Shown here: positions 32,237 to 40,971 of the stretch, in pieces
How the letters are laid out: every line of letters begins with the position of its first letter
Numbering within the stretch: the stretch's first letter is position 1
NCBI GenBank assembly: GCA_002709955.1
Contig: PAQY01000013.1
Span: 62,001 to 126,000 of the forward strand
Direction: 5' to 3'
Length of the DNA: 64,000 nt
From: Rhodospirillaceae bacterium
GTDB lineage: Bacteria; Pseudomonadota; Alphaproteobacteria; UBA8366; Aestuariispiraceae
Position numbers and translations under genes: made by a program
Notes under the pieces: generated by a model
Told to the model about the DNA's origin: nothing
The model's input: only the letters and a program-made list of their open reading frames with translations
Database searches by the model: none

Positions 32237-33016
32237 ATGTATATGACGACGGAACGTCAGGCGGAGATTGCGGAGCGGGTGCGCCAGAGTGGTTTTCAGT
32301 CTGTCACGGATCTTGCCCAGCATTTTGGTGTCACGACACAGACCATCCGTCGGGATATCAATGAACTCAGTGAAGCCGGGGCGTTGCGCCGTCGCCATGG
32401 CGGTGTGGAACTGCCCATTCCGACGGATAATATCGGCTTTGAAGAACGCCAGACCCTGAACTTTGCTGCCAAACAACAGATTGCGCGCGTCGTTAAATCC
32501 TATATTCCCAATGGGGCCAGCATCGCGATCAGCATCGGCACAACGCCCGCCTTGACGGTGCATCAACTGTCCGATCTGCGCGGTCTGACCATCGTCACCA
32601 ACAATCTGATGGCAGCATTGAATGCGTGCTCCTTGCCCGCTGTTGAGGTTCATGTTCCAGGCGGTGCCGTGCGACCGGAAGCACGCGATATTCTGGGGCC
32701 GGAAGTTGAGGCTTTCTTTGAAAGCTTCAAGGTGGATATCGGCCTGTATGGTGTCGGTGGTGTGGATGAACAGGGTGAGCTTCTGGACTTCAGCCGGGAT
32801 GAAGTCCAGGTGCGCGAAATCATTCGCCGCAATTGTCGGCGCTCTTTCCTGGTTCTGGATGCCAGTAAATTCGGTCGGGCCGCCCATGTTCGGGGTGGCT
32901 GGATCAGCGATGCCGATATTGTGTTTTGTGACCGGGAGCCCCCTACACAGATTCGCCAGGCAATAGAGGCCGCCGGCCATGAAGTCGTACTGTGTTCCGA
33001 TGGCGGTGTGTCATGA
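32237..33016 (+). CDS. glpR: DeoR-family repressor, GlpR type
   Basis: A 259-aa DeoR/GlpR regulator. The N-terminal helix-turn-helix reads QSVTDLAQHFGVTTQTIRRDINELSEAGALRRRHGG, and the C-terminal sugar-phosphate sensor contains IPNGASIAISIGTTPALTVHQL, TIVTNNLMAALN and DIGLYGVGGVDEQGELLDF. It starts the glycerol-3-phosphate import operon and overlaps the ATPase gene by ATGA, which indicates it senses glycerol-3-phosphate. ATG 32237 is preferred to the upstream GTG because GGGGGTG precedes it at a suitable distance; ATG 32243 is possible. ATGTTCA half-sites upstream suggest self-repression. Confidence 0.88.
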   Translation: MYMTTERQAEIAERVRQSGFQSVTDLAQHFGVTTQTIRRDINELSEAGALRRRHGGVELPIPTDNIGFEERQTLNFAAKQQIARVVKSYIPNGASIAISIGTTPALTVHQLSDLRGLTIVTNNLMAALNACSLPAVEVHVPGGAVRPEARDILGPEVEAFFESFKVDIGLYGVGGVDEQGELLDFSRDEVQVREIIRRNCRRSFLVLDASKFGRAAHVRGGWISDADIVFCDREPPTQIRQAIEAAGHEVVLCSDGGVS

Positions 33017-34137
33017 CCGCCATGGGTAGAAATGCCGCCATTGAAGTGCGGGATTTACGCAAGGCCTGGGGCGATCAGGCGGCGGTCGATGATATCAGCT
33101 TTACCGCGCCAGCCGGGGAATTCACGGTGCTGTTGGGACCCTCTGGCTGTGGGAAATCAACCACATTGCGGCTGATTGCAGGGCTGGAAGATGCGACATC
33201 CGGCACTGTGATGATTGGCGGAGAAACGGTCACACACAAGGCCCCGAATGAACGCCAGATCGCGATGGTGTTTCAGTCCTATGCCCTGTTTCCTCATCTG
33301 AATGTCGCGGAAAACATCCTGTTCGGTCTGAAGGTGCGCGGCGTCCCCGCCGCAGAACGGGCCGAACGATTGCAGCGCACAGCGGCCCTGTTGGGGTTGG
33401 ATACATTGCTGGACCGCCGCCCCAGTCAGATATCGGGCGGCCAGCAACAACGTGTGGCCCTGGGCCGAGCGATCATTGCAGAAAAACCGATCTGCCTGAT
33501 GGACGAACCGCTGTCCAATCTGGACGCAAAATTGCGCCATGAGATGCGGATCGAGTTGAAATCGCTACAGCGCAAGCTGGGCATTACCATGGTCTATGTC
33601 ACCCATGACCAGGTGGAAGCCATCGCAATGGCCGATCGCATCGTGGTGTTGAATGGGGGGCGGATTGAACAATGTGCCGACCCGCGTACCCTGTATGATT
33701 GCCCCGCCAGTGTTTTCGTCGCGCGCTTCATTGGCACGCCCCCGATGAATATCCTGACCCTTGCGCCTTGCCCGGGGGGCTTGGCGATCGCCGGGGATGC
33801 AACCGCCCTGGTCGCAGGCGATTTGAAGGGGGCGTCTTATTACCAATTGGGCGTCCGGCCGGAAGACATTTCCATTTCTGAAACCGGCGGTGTGTCGGCA
33901 ACGGTAGAGCAGGTCGAATATCTGGGATCTGACCTGCTGGTCGATTGCCGTATCGCCGGGCAACCGCTGGTAATGCGGGCATCGACCCAGAATGCCGTGC
34001 GACCGGGACAGTCGGTGCGCCTCACCTGGTCGAAACAGCGCCAACATCTGTTCAATGGGGATACCGGGGCGCGGATCGACGCGCATGACGGCATTTCCCT
34101 ATCACCATCCGCGGAATCCGGGGGTTCCGATCCGTGA
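33013..34137 (+). CDS. ugpC: Glycerol-3-phosphate ABC transporter ATP-binding protein
   Basis: A 374-aa MalK/UgpC-type ATPase for uptake at the inner membrane. Walker A GPSGCGKST, Q-loop FQSYALFPHLNVAENILFGL, signature ISGGQQQRVALGRAI, Walker B ICLMDEPLSNLD, H-loop VTHDQVEA and a C-terminal regulatory TOBE region (LGVRPEDISI, VEYLGSDLLVDC) are visible. The TPPMNIL segment is characteristic of UgpC. It overlaps glpR by 4 bases and is followed after 74 bases by the binding-protein gene. ATG 33013 is used; the track start lies inside glpR. Confidence 0.9.
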   Translation: MTAMGRNAAIEVRDLRKAWGDQAAVDDISFTAPAGEFTVLLGPSGCGKSTTLRLIAGLEDATSGTVMIGGETVTHKAPNERQIAMVFQSYALFPHLNVAENILFGLKVRGVPAAERAERLQRTAALLGLDTLLDRRPSQISGGQQQRVALGRAIIAEKPICLMDEPLSNLDAKLRHEMRIELKSLQRKLGITMVYVTHDQVEAIAMADRIVVLNGGRIEQCADPRTLYDCPASVFVARFIGTPPMNILTLAPCPGGLAIAGDATALVAGDLKGASYYQLGVRPEDISISETGGVSATVEQVEYLGSDLLVDCRIAGQPLVMRASTQNAVRPGQSVRLTWSKQRQHLFNGDTGARIDAHDGISLSPSAESGGSDP

Positions 34138-34211
34138 CACAAGAGGGCCACGCCATGCGGGCACAAGGCCCCAAACATCCATTCAAGTTCTCTAACCAGG
34201 AGTAAGCTGAG

Positions 34212-35498
34212 ATGACCTTTCTTAAGACAATGACGACGACGTTAAGTGCAGCCGCACTGTTGGCGTCGACGGCGGGATCAGCCCTTGCGGTTGATCTGCA
34301 GTTCTTCTTCCCCGTTGCCGTTGGGGGTAAGGCTGCTGACACCATTCAGGCCCTGACCGACGAATATGCCGCCGCCAATCCCGATGTTAAAATCGACGCG
34401 GTTTATGCCGGCAGCTATCAGGACACGATCACCAAGACCCTGACCGCAGCAAAGGGCGGCACCCCGCCCCAGTTGTCTGTGATCCTGGCGGTGGACATGT
34501 TCAGCCTGATCGAAGAAGACGCGATCATCCCCTTCGATGGTCTGGCAAAAACCGATGAAGACAAGGCCTGGTTGACGTCCTTCTATCCGGCTTTCATGGC
34601 GAACAGCATGACCGGCGGCAAGACCTATGGCATTCCGTTCCAGCGCTCCACCCCGGTACTGTACTGGAACAAGGAAGCCTTTAAGGACGCTGGCCTGGAC
34701 CCTAATACGCCTCCGGCTACCTGGGAAGAAATGGTTGAATTTGGTAAGAAGCTGACCAAGACCGACAGCAATGGCAATGTCACCCAATGGGGTGTGCGGA
34801 TCCCAAGCTCCGGCTTCCCCTATTGGCTGTTCCAGGGTCTGACGACCCAGAATGATGTGATCCTGGCCAATGATGCCGGTAACAAGACCAATTTTGATGA
34901 TCCGAAAGTGGCCGAAGCCCTGCAGTTCCTGGTCGATCTGTCGGTGAAGCACAAAGTCATGCAGCCCGGTATCGTTGAATGGGGCAGCACGCCAAAAGCC
35001 TTCTTTGAAGGCCAGGCCGCGATGATCTGGACCACGACGGGCAACCTGACCAATGTTCGCGACAACGCACCGTTTGATTTTGGTGTCGCCATGCTGCCTG
35101 CCAACAAGCGTCGCGGTGCCCCGACCGGTGGCGGAAACTTCTATATCTTCAAGGACTCCACCGACGAACAAAAGGCTGCGTCCTTTGACTTCATCAAATG
35201 GATCACGGCCCCGGAACAGGCTGCTAAATGGACGATTGCAACGGGCTATGTTGCCCCCCGTGCTGATACCTGGGAAACGCCTGCGATGAAAGACTATGTC
35301 GCTGGCTTCCCCCAGGCGCTTGTTGCCCGGGACCAGTTGGAATACGCGGTTGCTGAATTGGCGACCTATCAGAACCAGCGCATCACGACCATCTTCAACG
35401 ATGCCCTGGAAGCGGCCATTACCGGGACGAAGACCCCGGCGGACGCCCTGAAGGAAGCCCAGGCCCAGGCTGAGGCTATCCTGAAAGACTATCGTTAA
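34212..35498 (+). CDS. ugpB: Glycerol-3-phosphate-binding periplasmic protein
   Basis: A 428-aa family 1 solute-binding protein. The signal peptide (TLSAAALLASTAGSALA-VD) is cleaved near residue 26, placing it in the periplasm. UgpB marks include LQFFFPVAVGGKAADTIQALTDEYAAANPDVKIDAVYAGSYQDT, GIPFQRSTPVLYWNKEAFKDAG, GVRIPSSGFPYWLFQ and GAPTGGGNFYIFKDS. AGGAG lies 9 bases before the ATG. A strong terminator follows, so transcripts probably stop partly here. In this operon it would deliver glycerol-3-phosphate or glycerophosphodiesters; no phosphodiesterase gene (ugpQ) is in the cluster. Confidence 0.92.
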   Translation: MTFLKTMTTTLSAAALLASTAGSALAVDLQFFFPVAVGGKAADTIQALTDEYAAANPDVKIDAVYAGSYQDTITKTLTAAKGGTPPQLSVILAVDMFSLIEEDAIIPFDGLAKTDEDKAWLTSFYPAFMANSMTGGKTYGIPFQRSTPVLYWNKEAFKDAGLDPNTPPATWEEMVEFGKKLTKTDSNGNVTQWGVRIPSSGFPYWLFQGLTTQNDVILANDAGNKTNFDDPKVAEALQFLVDLSVKHKVMQPGIVEWGSTPKAFFEGQAAMIWTTTGNLTNVRDNAPFDFGVAMLPANKRRGAPTGGGNFYIFKDSTDEQKAASFDFIKWITAPEQAAKWTIATGYVAPRADTWETPAMKDYVAGFPQALVARDQLEYAVAELATYQNQRITTIFNDALEAAITGTKTPADALKEAQAQAEAILKDYR

Positions 35499-35506
35499 GC
35501 CTACCC

Positions 35507-35546
35507 GCTGCCGGTCGGTCTTTGGGCTGACCGGCAGCCCTTTTTT
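35507..35546 (+). terminator. Intrinsic terminator between ugpB and ugpA
   Basis: GCTGCCGGTC and GACCGGCAGC form a perfect 10-pair stem with a 12-base loop, followed after CC by six T. It directly follows the ugpB stop and precedes ugpA by 15 bases, so it should reduce permease expression relative to the binding protein. Confidence 0.85.
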
Positions 35547-35560
35547 ACTGGATATTGATC

Positions 35561-36436
35561 ATGACCCACAGACGCGAATGGATCTATGCCTGGCTGCTGT
35601 TAAGCCCTGCGCTGGTATTGCTGTTCGCGTTTACCCATATCCCTGCCATTTCCACGATATGGGACAGTTTCTTTTCCACCCCGCGCGGCATTCGCCCGTC
35701 CAAATTTGTCGGCTTGGAAAACTATGAAAAGCTGCTGATGGATGACACCTTCTGGCAGGTTTTCTGGAACAGCATCTGGTATGCGGTTGTCACCATCCCC
35801 GTTTCGGTCGCCCTGGCTTTGCTGATGGCAATATGGGTCGATGGAAAACTGTCGGGCCGAAGCTTCGTGCGGTTGGCCTATTTCGCGCCGACCGTCCTGC
35901 CGCTGATCGCGGTCGCCAATATCTGGATGTTTTTCTACACGCCGGGTTTCGGCCTGATCGATCAGATCAGTGGGGCGTTGGGGTATCCCAGCGTCAACTG
36001 GCTGGGCAATCCAGAGCTTGCGCTGGGCTCCATCATGGTGGTGTCGATCTGGAAAGAGGCGGGGTTCTTTATGATCTTTTACCTGGCCGCCCTGCAATCC
36101 ATCCCGCCCGTCCTGCGCGAAGCCGCCGCCATAGAAGGGGCCAGCCGCTGGACCTTTTTCCGGCGCGTAACCTTTCCGTTGCTGATGCCGACAACACTGT
36201 TTGTTTCGATCAATGCCGTGATCAATTCCTTCCGTATGGTCGATCATGTGTTTGTGATGACCGAAGGCGGGCCGAATAACGCCAGTTCGCTGTTGCTGTT
36301 CTATATTTATGAAACAGCCTTCAAATTCTGGGACACCGCCTATGCCTCGACCCTGACCGTTGTGTTGCTGGTTCTGTTGTCAGTCATTGCGCTGGGTCAG
36401 TTTCTCCTCCTCGACAAGCGGGTGCATTACCGATGA
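35561..36436 (+). CDS. ugpA: Glycerol-3-phosphate ABC transporter permease UgpA
   Basis: A 291-aa permease with six predicted helices (first AWLLLSPALVLLFAFTHIPAISTIW). The EAA loop reads REAAAIEGASRWTFFRRVTFPLL and MTEGGPNNASSLLLFYIYETAF is typical of UgpA. It forms the inner-membrane channel with UgpE. ATG 35561 is used; the track starts two codons earlier at TTG. It follows the ugpB terminator, so it depends on read-through or its own promoter, and it overlaps ugpE by ATGA. Confidence 0.9.
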   Translation: MTHRREWIYAWLLLSPALVLLFAFTHIPAISTIWDSFFSTPRGIRPSKFVGLENYEKLLMDDTFWQVFWNSIWYAVVTIPVSVALALLMAIWVDGKLSGRSFVRLAYFAPTVLPLIAVANIWMFFYTPGFGLIDQISGALGYPSVNWLGNPELALGSIMVVSIWKEAGFFMIFYLAALQSIPPVLREAAAIEGASRWTFFRRVTFPLLMPTTLFVSINAVINSFRMVDHVFVMTEGGPNNASSLLLFYIYETAFKFWDTAYASTLTVVLLVLLSVIALGQFLLLDKRVHYR

Positions 36437-37248
36437 TGGCGACACGGTTTGATCGCTGGTTGAATACGCTGGGTGCCTGGACCTTGGCGCTGATATGGTT
36501 TCTGCCTTTGATCTATGCGGTCTGGACCGCCATTCATCCCGGTGCCTATGCAACCCGGTTTGAGCTTTTCGCGCCGCTGACATTGGAGAATTTCTCCAAC
36601 GCCTGGAACGCGGCCCCGTTTGCGCGGTATTTCCTGAACAGTTTTCTGCTGGTGACCTTCATTCTGATTGGACAGTTCGTTCTGTGCACGCTGGCGGCCT
36701 ATGCCTTTGTGCGCTTCACCTTTCCGGGGCGGGGAATTCTGTTCGCGCTGGTCCTGCTGCAGCTTCTGGTCATGCCCGATATTCTGATTGTGGAGAATTA
36801 TGCGACGATGCGGAAGCTGGGGCTGGTCGATACGATCGCTGCCATTGGCCTGCCCTATATCGCGTCGGGCTTTGGCATTTTCCTGTTGCGCCAGACGTTC
36901 AAGACCGTGCCCAAGGAATTGGAAGAAGCCGCCCGGATCGAAGGGGCCGGGCCGCTGACGGTTCTGTGGCGGGTCTATGTGCCACTGGCAAAACCAACCT
37001 ATCTGGCCTATGGCCTTGTTTCGGTCAGCCACCATTGGAACAATTTCCTCTGGCCACTGATCGTCACCAATTCGGTAGAAACACGCCCGGTGACCGTGGG
37101 CCTATCGATCTTCTCCTCAGTCGATCAGGGCGTAGACTGGTCCATCATCAACGCCGCCACCCTGATGACCTCCGGCCCCCTGCTGATCGCCTTCCTATTG
37201 TTCCAACGCCAATTCGTCCAAAGCTTCATGCGCGCGGGGATACGGTAG
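36433..37248 (+). CDS. ugpE: Glycerol-3-phosphate ABC transporter permease UgpE
   Basis: A 271-aa permease with six helices and the EAA loop KELEEAARIEGAGPLTVLWRVYVPLAKPT. The segments LIYAVWTAIHPGAYATRFELFAPLTLENFSNAW and SVSHHWNNFLWPLIVTNSVETRPVTVGL match UgpE. It is the last gene of the glpR-ugpCBAE set. The order differs from the enterobacterial ugpBAEC. An 18-base palindrome follows 50 bases downstream and may end transcription. Confidence 0.9.
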   Translation: MMATRFDRWLNTLGAWTLALIWFLPLIYAVWTAIHPGAYATRFELFAPLTLENFSNAWNAAPFARYFLNSFLLVTFILIGQFVLCTLAAYAFVRFTFPGRGILFALVLLQLLVMPDILIVENYATMRKLGLVDTIAAIGLPYIASGFGIFLLRQTFKTVPKELEEAARIEGAGPLTVLWRVYVPLAKPTYLAYGLVSVSHHWNNFLWPLIVTNSVETRPVTVGLSIFSSVDQGVDWSIINAATLMTSGPLLIAFLLFQRQFVQSFMRAGIR

Positions 37249-37297
37249 TTTGGCTCCACATCCATGTTAAGCGTATCCTGGTGTATAACGGGGTTAG

Positions 37298-37315
37298 GGA
37301 GCGATTCATCGCTCC
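37298..37315. terminator. Possible bidirectional terminator after ugpE
   Basis: GGAGCGATTCATCGCTCC is a short perfect hairpin between the convergent ugpE and the 37364 gene. The T-run is poor on both strands, so termination strength is doubtful. Confidence 0.4.
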
Positions 37316-37363
37316 TCGCTTTGCAGGTTATCTCCTTACCGCGCTGGCCATACCGATCAGCCG

Positions 37364-38686
37364 TCAGATACGGACAACCAACAGCGTCGCACTGCCGCCG
37401 GTGGAGAGTTCCCATTCTTCGCGCGCGACTTCTTTTCCGTCTTCGGTTTTTACCCAGAAAAGCGCCGTGTTCTCGCCACTGCTTCCCTGATTGAGCGCTT
37501 TGATCTCGATTACATTGTCGCCGATCGAGAGCGGCATCTGGATCTCTTGGACCGCATGTGCCAGCGTCAAGGTCTCCACGGCCTGGCCGTTGAGTAAAAT
37601 CGTCACGCGATCACCATCCTCAGAGCCATGATCTGAGGCATAGATCATGACCGAGGTGGCATCGGTTTCGACGTGCCCCAAAAACTGCTGGCTGCTTCTG
37701 CGCAGCGCATCAATCTTTTCCCGCTGCGCCTGACGCTCTGCAGCAAGGGCAAGCGCGTTGGCAACGCGTTCCTCGCCAGAGGCCTTAGGCTCGTCGGAGG
37801 TTGCTGCAGACGGTGCGGGAATGGTCGGCGGGGACGCACCGGGATCGTCACCGAATGCCGACTCCAAGGTATTTTCCAGCGCGGTGACATTGGTTGGTGG
37901 TGGTGCATTCTCCGCCGGTTTGGCGGCCGCAGACAGACGCGCCAAGCCCTCGCGGCAAAGTGCTTCCATTTCCCGAGAGATCGCATTTACGTTGAACTCG
38001 GGTTCTAGCAGTTTCAGGTTTTCGACGTCGAAGCCGACGGCGAAAACCCGCTTTGCGGTCGCTTCGTTATAGAAACTGCCATCTGCGCGTTGAAGCAGGG
38101 CATCCCAATCAGGGCTGCCGCTCACAGACAGTCCATAGTCTTGCGGTGCCTTGACCATAGAATCTGGACGGAAGCGCACATGCATGCCGGCAACCTGTAC
38201 GCGGTCGCCAGCGATCATGATCGCCTCGTTCGGCACTATGTCGAGGGAGAACTGTGAGTTGGACAAAAACGCGCTTTTCTCAAAAGCAGTTGCGAAACGC
38301 TTCGTCTTGCGGATGTTCACAAGCGGCTTCTCTATCGCCGTCAGCCCATCCTCTTCATTGTTCCTCAGATATTCCCAGCATTTATCGGTTGCGTTTACAA
38401 CTGCGACATCGGCAAGGGTGTATCGGCCACGGAATGCCATCAGCGGTTCTTGCGCCAGCAGGCCAAAGCGGTACTCCATGGTCAGATCGAAAAAGGAGAT
38501 AGCACCGTTTCGAGGTCCCAACCCTGCCGCCATCACAGACAGGCGGGCCGACGGGTCCAGCAGCGACAGCCGTCCTTCGCGTAGATTCGCTGCCTGGGCG
38601 GAATATGCCAACGAGCAAAGAAAGAGAAAAACCGTTGTGAGAATGTATTGCAGCGGCTGATACTGCCAGGACAACATTCGGATCAT
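37364..38686 (-). CDS. Exported protein of unknown function, partner of FGE-like protein
   Basis: A 440-aa protein with an N-terminal signal (YILTTVFLFLCSLAYSAQA, cleaved near residue 32). Residues 35-245 form a globular part with one conserved-looking cysteine (NATDKCWEYL) and EYRFGLLAQEPLMAFRGRY. Residues 255-330 are a Pro/Ala-rich linker and short coiled coil, and the last ~100 residues look like a beta-sandwich (ASDHGSEDGDRVTILLNGQAV ... IGDNVIEIKALNQGSSGENTALFWV). I do not recognise the family. It is divergent from an exported FGE-sulfatase-fold protein, suggesting joint function in the periplasm. ATG 38686 replaces the track's TTG. No strong ribosome site is visible. Confidence 0.65.
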   Translation of the reverse strand: MIRMLSWQYQPLQYILTTVFLFLCSLAYSAQAANLREGRLSLLDPSARLSVMAAGLGPRNGAISFFDLTMEYRFGLLAQEPLMAFRGRYTLADVAVVNATDKCWEYLRNNEEDGLTAIEKPLVNIRKTKRFATAFEKSAFLSNSQFSLDIVPNEAIMIAGDRVQVAGMHVRFRPDSMVKAPQDYGLSVSGSPDWDALLQRADGSFYNEATAKRVFAVGFDVENLKLLEPEFNVNAISREMEALCREGLARLSAAAKPAENAPPPTNVTALENTLESAFGDDPGASPPTIPAPSAATSDEPKASGEERVANALALAAERQAQREKIDALRRSSQQFLGHVETDATSVMIYASDHGSEDGDRVTILLNGQAVETLTLAHAVQEIQMPLSIGDNVIEIKALNQGSSGENTALFWVKTEDGKEVAREEWELSTGGSATLLVVRI

Positions 38687-38832
38687 AGGAACACACTTTC
38701 GACCGCAGAAATTCAACGCCAATGCTCAGGATTGCGGTCATGGAACCACATAATCCCTATGAATAATCTTGCATACAAATTCAGAATAAATATTTTGAAT
38801 AGCCAGTAAAGGAATTTGTTGGAGAGTGATTC

Positions 38833-40017
38833 ATGATGTTAGTACGCCTTGCCGCGCCGTTTTTCGCGCTTTTTCTATTGCTCGCGGCGCCACCTGCGGT
38901 AACGGCTCAGAACCTGCCTCCGGAGGTTCAGTTTGATTTGCTGGTCCAGAAGCTGGCCAGCGAGATCAAGAATGAGCGCTGGAACTCAGCACTTGCGACC
39001 GTCGAAGAGTTGAGGGACAGCAACACCGATCTTCCCGATAGTTTCCTGCATTTTGAAGCGCAGGCCAATCTGAATGCAGGCAACCCCAACGCGGCGGAGC
39101 AGGCATGGATCGCCTATGTCAGTGCAACCGGACGGCAAGGCAAATATTATACTGAAGCCCTTGCCGGAATCATTGAGGCTCAGCAGTCGGATTCCTATGT
39201 GCAAATGGCTGAAGGAGAGTTCATGGACTGCGGCGGCTGTCCGATAATGGTTCCCTTGAATCCGGGGGTCGGTGCCCTCATCAAAGACGATAGAAAAACT
39301 TCATCGTTTGCGGATGGACTAGACGAGCGAACCATAAGGAAAATAAACATCGAATATGCATTCGCGATCAGTAAATTTGAAGTTACCTATGCCCAATATA
39401 AAAGGTTCATAGAAGAATCTGGATATGAACCGAGTTCAAACTGTTGGGTCTACGTCAGTGGAGACAAACATAAGGTAATATCAGAAAGTATCCCTGGACG
39501 ATCATGGCGCAATTCCTTCAGAAAGGTATTTGATAACCAGCCAGTCGGGTGCATAAACTGGCACGAAGCGAAGGCGTACACTGCGTGGCTCTCCGAGAAA
39601 ACGGGGCACGTCTACAGACTACCAACGTATGTTGAGTGGGAATACGCCACCCGGTCCGGGACGGATTCAATATGGTTTTGCGGTAATAATCCAGACTGCC
39701 TGGATAGCGTTGCATGGCACCGGGGCAACTATTCCGAATTCTCTGCCCCGGCCGTGGGCACCAAGAATCCCAACCAATGGGGCTTGCACGACACGCTTGG
39801 CAGCGTGTGGGAATGGGTTGAGGATTGTTACGTTGGATTTGACAAATTCCCAACCGATGGCAGTGCGCACTCTGCAGAACCGGAATGCAGTCGTATCATT
39901 CGCGGTGCAGGTTTTGTTAATCCGTTGGTGGAAATGCCCATAAGCCGCGTGATCGATTTTAAACCGACAAACAATAATTGGATTGTCGGAATCCGCGTAG
40001 TGCGGGAGCTTCGCTAA
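38833..40017 (+). CDS. Exported FGE-sulfatase-fold protein (SUMF1/PvdO-like)
   Basis: A 394-aa protein with a signal peptide (APFFALFLLLAAPPAVTAQ) followed by a helical TPR-like region (residues 28-125) and a formylglycine-generating-enzyme-sulfatase domain (residues 135-394: FAISKFEVTYAQYKRFIEESGY, PVGCINWHEAKAYTAWLSEKTGHVYRLPTYVEWEYATRSG, NQWGLHDTLGSVWEWVEDCY, GIRVVREL). The C-terminal part lacks the two cysteines used for copper in true FGE, so formylglycine formation is unlikely; structural or PvdO-like roles are possible. GGAGAG precedes the ATG. Codon use and base composition from about 39200 are more AT-rich than neighbours, hinting at transfer. Confidence 0.8.
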   Translation: MMLVRLAAPFFALFLLLAAPPAVTAQNLPPEVQFDLLVQKLASEIKNERWNSALATVEELRDSNTDLPDSFLHFEAQANLNAGNPNAAEQAWIAYVSATGRQGKYYTEALAGIIEAQQSDSYVQMAEGEFMDCGGCPIMVPLNPGVGALIKDDRKTSSFADGLDERTIRKINIEYAFAISKFEVTYAQYKRFIEESGYEPSSNCWVYVSGDKHKVISESIPGRSWRNSFRKVFDNQPVGCINWHEAKAYTAWLSEKTGHVYRLPTYVEWEYATRSGTDSIWFCGNNPDCLDSVAWHRGNYSEFSAPAVGTKNPNQWGLHDTLGSVWEWVEDCYVGFDKFPTDGSAHSAEPECSRIIRGAGFVNPLVEMPISRVIDFKPTNNNWIVGIRVVRELR

Positions 40018-40294
40018 AAAGAATGCAAATAGACGGAACTGTGTACATTTTCACTAGAGTCGATGCGCACGGATATGGGCAGCCCCGACGCGCCTCTTTG
40101 TCCTTTTTAAATCAGAGGTTCCTAGTGACCTGACAAGTTCACCAGTCTAAACTGTGCGACTTGGTCCGATGTTTCAAGAATGCCGTCACGCATTTCTGTC
40201 TTTTCTCTGGATCAAAGTGTTGGACCCGTGGTCCAAAACGCTCTTTTCTGTGCATTCGAAGGTTAAAACGCTACCGCATTGAAAAAAATAAAAA
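40018..40294. other. Intergenic region between FGE-like gene and tRNA-Arg
   Basis: About 277 bases, AT-richer than average, without a credible gene. The only ordered element is the hairpin TTGGACC-CGT-GGTCCAA at 40220-40236, which lies 60 bases downstream of the tRNA on the minus strand and could terminate it weakly or the FGE-like gene on the plus strand. Confidence 0.5.
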
Positions 40295-40371
40295 TGGTGT
40301 CCCCGACAGGAATCGAACCTGTGGCCTTAGGATTAGGAATCCTACGCTCTATCCTACTGAGCTACGAGGAC
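40295..40371 (-). tRNA. tRNA-Arg (anticodon CCT)
   Basis: Read on the minus strand, 77 bases fold as a standard cloverleaf: acceptor GTCCTCG with CGGGGAC, D arm, anticodon stem TAGGA/TCCTA around the loop TTCCTAA (anticodon CCT, decoding AGG), and T arm ACAGG-TTCGAAT-CCTGT. The discriminator is A and the CCA end is encoded. No integrase gene or attachment repeat is seen beside it. Confidence 0.97.
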
Positions 40372-40436
40372 ACGCGACCGGGGCTATAGCACAGGTCGGA
40401 TTGGCTTACCAAGCGCCAGTTTTTGCAGGCCCGGCC

Positions 40437-40883
40437 TTACCATGATCCCGTATTGGGCATGGAGCCCCAGGGTTCTTCGACGGCCAGTTTTTCGCCCCGT
40501 TGCAGCAATTCGATGGAGATGCCGTCGGGGGAGCGGATGAAGGCCATATAGCCGTCGCGGGGCGGGCGGTTGATGGTGACACCCTGATGCATCAGGCTTT
40601 GGCAGGTCTCGTAAATGTTATCGACGCGGAAGGCCAGATGGCCAAAATTGCGGCCGCCCTGATAGTCTTCCGGATCCCAGTTATAGGTCAGTTCCAGCAA
40701 GGGCGCGCGCTGGGCATCGGCATTGGCCTTGTCGTCTGGTGCACACAGCATAACCAGGGTGAAACGGCCCTTTTCGCTTTCCGTGCGGCTGTGTTCCTGC
40801 ATGCCCAGCTTGTTGCAGTAGAAATCCAGGCTTTCGTCCAGGTTGGAGACGCGCACCATCGTGTGTAGATATTGTAGTCCCAT
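40437..40883 (-). CDS. gloA: Lactoylglutathione lyase (glyoxalase I)
   Basis: A 148-aa VOC-fold enzyme converting the methylglyoxal-glutathione hemithioacetal to S-lactoylglutathione in the cytoplasm. The N-terminal [54 protein letters not shown] and [11 protein letters not shown] provide the metal-binding His and Glu residues in order. The track start at 41108 overlaps the upstream gene; ATG 40883 has GAGGAG about 10 bases before it. It lies 88 bases after the SpmAB-like gene on the same strand. Confidence 0.92.
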   Translation of the reverse strand: MGLQYLHTMVRVSNLDESLDFYCNKLGMQEHSRTESEKGRFTLVMLCAPDDKANADAQRAPLLELTYNWDPEDYQGGRNFGHLAFRVDNIYETCQSLMHQGVTINRPPRDGYMAFIRSPDGISIELLQRGEKLAVEEPWGSMPNTGSW

Positions 40884-40971
40884 GAGCCAAAAGCTCCTCT
40901 TATCAGCATGAGTGTCTGGGGCATTAGGTAGCGGTGCGACCCCTTCAGGGCAACCCCATGGCGGGTAAATC

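Noticed and set aside
38833-40017. True formylglycine-generating enzyme for a sulfatase
   Set aside because: The paired C-terminal cysteines needed for copper and catalysis are missing and no sulfatase gene is adjacent.
40295-40371. tRNA as attachment site of an integrated element
   Set aside because: No integrase gene and no duplicated tRNA 3' end was found nearby.
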